Source: Kiloniellaceae bacterium (GTDB lineage: Bacteria; Pseudomonadota; Alphaproteobacteria; Kiloniellales; Kiloniellaceae). From it: 7,112 nucleotides of DNA. Where the stretch lies: contig JANQKX010000680.1 of assembly GCA_028280915.1 (NCBI GenBank), forward strand, positions 1-7,112, given 5' to 3'. Positions 6,195-7,112 of this stretch are shown piece after piece. The position numbers and the translations under genes are program-made. The stretch's first letter is position 1. Each line of letters starts with the position of its first letter. The notes under the pieces were generated by a model. That model was not told the DNA's origin. It saw nothing but the letters and a program-made list of their open reading frames with translations, and did not search any database.

Positions 6195-6240
6195 GCTCTC
6201 TAACAAAAACCCTGTTACAAGAAAAAGGGAGAGCCCCTTT
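6195..6240 (+). promoter_or_regulatory. Hairpin 3 and competing start-masking hairpin of the Fe-S gene
   Basis: Hairpin 3 pairs GCTCTC (6195-6200) with GAGAGC (6229-6234), and directly inside it TAACA (6201-6205) with TGTTA (6213-6217), leaving an A-rich 11-base bulge on the 3' side. An alternative hairpin pairs AAAGGG (6224-6229) with CCCTTT (6235-6240) around 5 bases. It covers half of the ribosome site and the first two bases of the TTG start codon. The two share G6229 and cannot fully form together. Pairing is seen in the sequence; a switching role is inferred. Confidence 0.45.
6226..6231 (+). promoter_or_regulatory. Ribosome binding site that fixes a TTG start
   Basis: AGGGAG lies 7 bases before the TTG at 6239. 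No in-frame ATG is available near it, and the conserved protein begins a few residues later, so this site decides the rare start codon. Confidence 0.7.
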
Positions 6241-7112
6241 GCAAATCAAAAACAAGCGGGTCCTGGTATGCGATTGCGAGAAAACCATGCCCCTGACCGC
6301 CGCGGGTGTGGCCCGAGCCTGTGGCGCCGTGACGGAAAGTCCGCTTTACACCCAACTGTGCCGCAGCGAAATCGATAGTTTCATCGATGCCGCGCGGACG
6401 GAGGGGGAAGGGCTGGTGGTCTGCTGTACCCAAGAGCAGGTGGCCTTCGAGGAGGCCCTGGCCGAGCAAGGGCTTGAACCGAATCTTCGTTATGTGAACA
6501 TCCGCGAGCGGGCGGGCTGGAGCGTCGAAGCGCAATCCGCATTGCCCAAGATCGCCGGCCTGATCCACGAAAGCACCTTGGATCTGGCGCCTGTGCCCAG
6601 CGTCGCGATGGTTTCCAATGGGACCTGTCTGGTTTATGGCGGCGGCCAGACGGCGGTCGACGCGGCGCGCCAGCTCAACAGCCGGCTGACCGTTTCCTTG
6701 TTGTTGACAGATATCGAGGATGTTTTGCCCTTGGGGGCGGCGGACATGATGATCTCCCGCGGCGAGGTGGCGGCGGCGCGGGGTCACCTGGGCGCCTTCG
6801 AGGTCAACGTCAATCGCTACGCGCCGGTGCGGCCCTCGTCCCGACATCACTTGGACACCGGACTGTTCAGCGATGGAACGGCCGCCACCTGCGATATCAT
6901 CATCGATCTTTCCGGCGGGCGGCCCCTGTTTGCCAGCCCCAACCGCCGTGACGGCTATCTGCGCGCCGACCCGAATGATCCGGTGGCGGTTCAGCGCGCC
7001 CTCTTCGAGGCGGTCGAACTGTTGGGCGAGTTTGAAAAGCCCCGGTATGTCACCTTTCGCGGCGAACTCTGTACCCATTCGCGCAACAAGATCACCGGCT
7101 GCACCCGCTGCC
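6239..7112 (+). CDS. 4Fe-4S ferredoxin-domain protein, N-terminal part (runs off right edge)
   Basis: Partial gene with 291 codons visible and no stop. It resembles the soluble 4Fe-4S binding proteins of about 650 residues that in alphaproteobacteria sit near formate dehydrogenase or other molybdoenzyme genes; this is recalled family knowledge, not a search. The N-terminus has CDCEKTMPLT (11-20), LCRSE (40-44) and VCCTQE (61-66), a cysteine set that could hold a cluster much as in HdrA-type N-termini. A middle domain has SNGTCLVYGGGQTA (126-139), RGHLGAFEVNV (181-191) and IIDLSGGRPLF (221-231). The C-terminal visible part is GEFEKPRYV (263-271), then LCTHSRN and CTRC (288-291), the first half of a ferredoxin CxxCxxxCP motif. 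TTG is chosen for its ribosome site and agreement with the conserved start. Likely role: electron transfer or metalloenzyme support in the cytoplasm; partner unknown. Confidence 0.8.
   Translation, partial: MQIKNKRVLVCDCEKTMPLTAAGVARACGAVTESPLYTQLCRSEIDSFIDAARTEGEGLVVCCTQEQVAFEEALAEQGLEPNLRYVNIRERAGWSVEAQSALPKIAGLIHESTLDLAPVPSVAMVSNGTCLVYGGGQTAVDAARQLNSRLTVSLLLTDIEDVLPLGAADMMISRGEVAAARGHLGAFEVNVNRYAPVRPSSRHHLDTGLFSDGTAATCDIIIDLSGGRPLFASPNRRDGYLRADPNDPVAVQRALFEAVELLGEFEKPRYVTFRGELCTHSRNKITGCTRC

Noticed and set aside
6162..6203. A 13-residue Arg/Lys-rich ORF in the leader of the Fe-S gene
   Set aside because: No ribosome site, and it overlaps hairpins 1 and 2, whose symmetry explains the sequence better.
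6215..7078. A 287-codon open frame on the minus strand opposite the Fe-S gene
   Set aside because: Low-complexity Arg/Gly-rich translation without motifs; the plus-strand frame carries conserved cysteine motifs and a ribosome site.

Overview
This is a GC-rich window with dense, proteobacterial-style gene packing. A soxB-D-A sarcosine oxidase operon, an alpha-phosphoglucomutase of the Agrobacterium type and a large soluble Fe-S protein usually seen near formate dehydrogenase genes together point to an alphaproteobacterium, perhaps Rhodospirillales-like. That placement is inferred from family knowledge, not from a marker gene.

Layout. The left 4.2 kb is read on the minus strand. Positions 4201 to 3047 encode an iron-dependent (group III) alcohol dehydrogenase. 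After a 192-base gap come soxB (2854-1586), soxD (1575-1294) and soxA (1281 to the left edge, about the first 43% of the gene). The sox genes are 10 and 12 bases apart and form one operon in the usual B-D-A order; soxG would be expected beyond the left edge. The right part is read on the plus strand: pgm (4425-6077), a 161-base gap rich in inverted repeats, and the 5' part of a gene for a 4Fe-4S protein starting at a TTG codon (6239 to the right edge). The dehydrogenase and pgm are divergent and share a 223-base control region.

Function. Heterotetrameric sarcosine oxidase demethylates sarcosine, the last methylated intermediate of glycine betaine breakdown, to glycine, passing the one-carbon unit to tetrahydrofolate or releasing formaldehyde, with H2O2 as by-product. 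The adjacent dehydrogenase may oxidise or reduce a small alcohol or aldehyde in the same diet, but its substrate cannot be read from sequence. Pgm interconverts glucose-1-phosphate and glucose-6-phosphate for glycogen, exopolysaccharide and nucleotide-sugar synthesis and looks metabolically independent. The last gene looks like the start of an electron-transfer or metalloenzyme-maturation locus that continues to the right.

Most interesting unexplained signal. Between pgm and the Fe-S gene, three perfect inverted repeats follow each other with only a single A between them (6143-6172, 6174-6193, 6195-6234). A fourth hairpin (6224-6240), incompatible with the third, would bury the ribosome binding site and most of the TTG start codon. 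This has the form of a cis-regulatory RNA switch, although part of it could instead be a protein operator. No mobile element, CRISPR array, tRNA or rRNA was seen.
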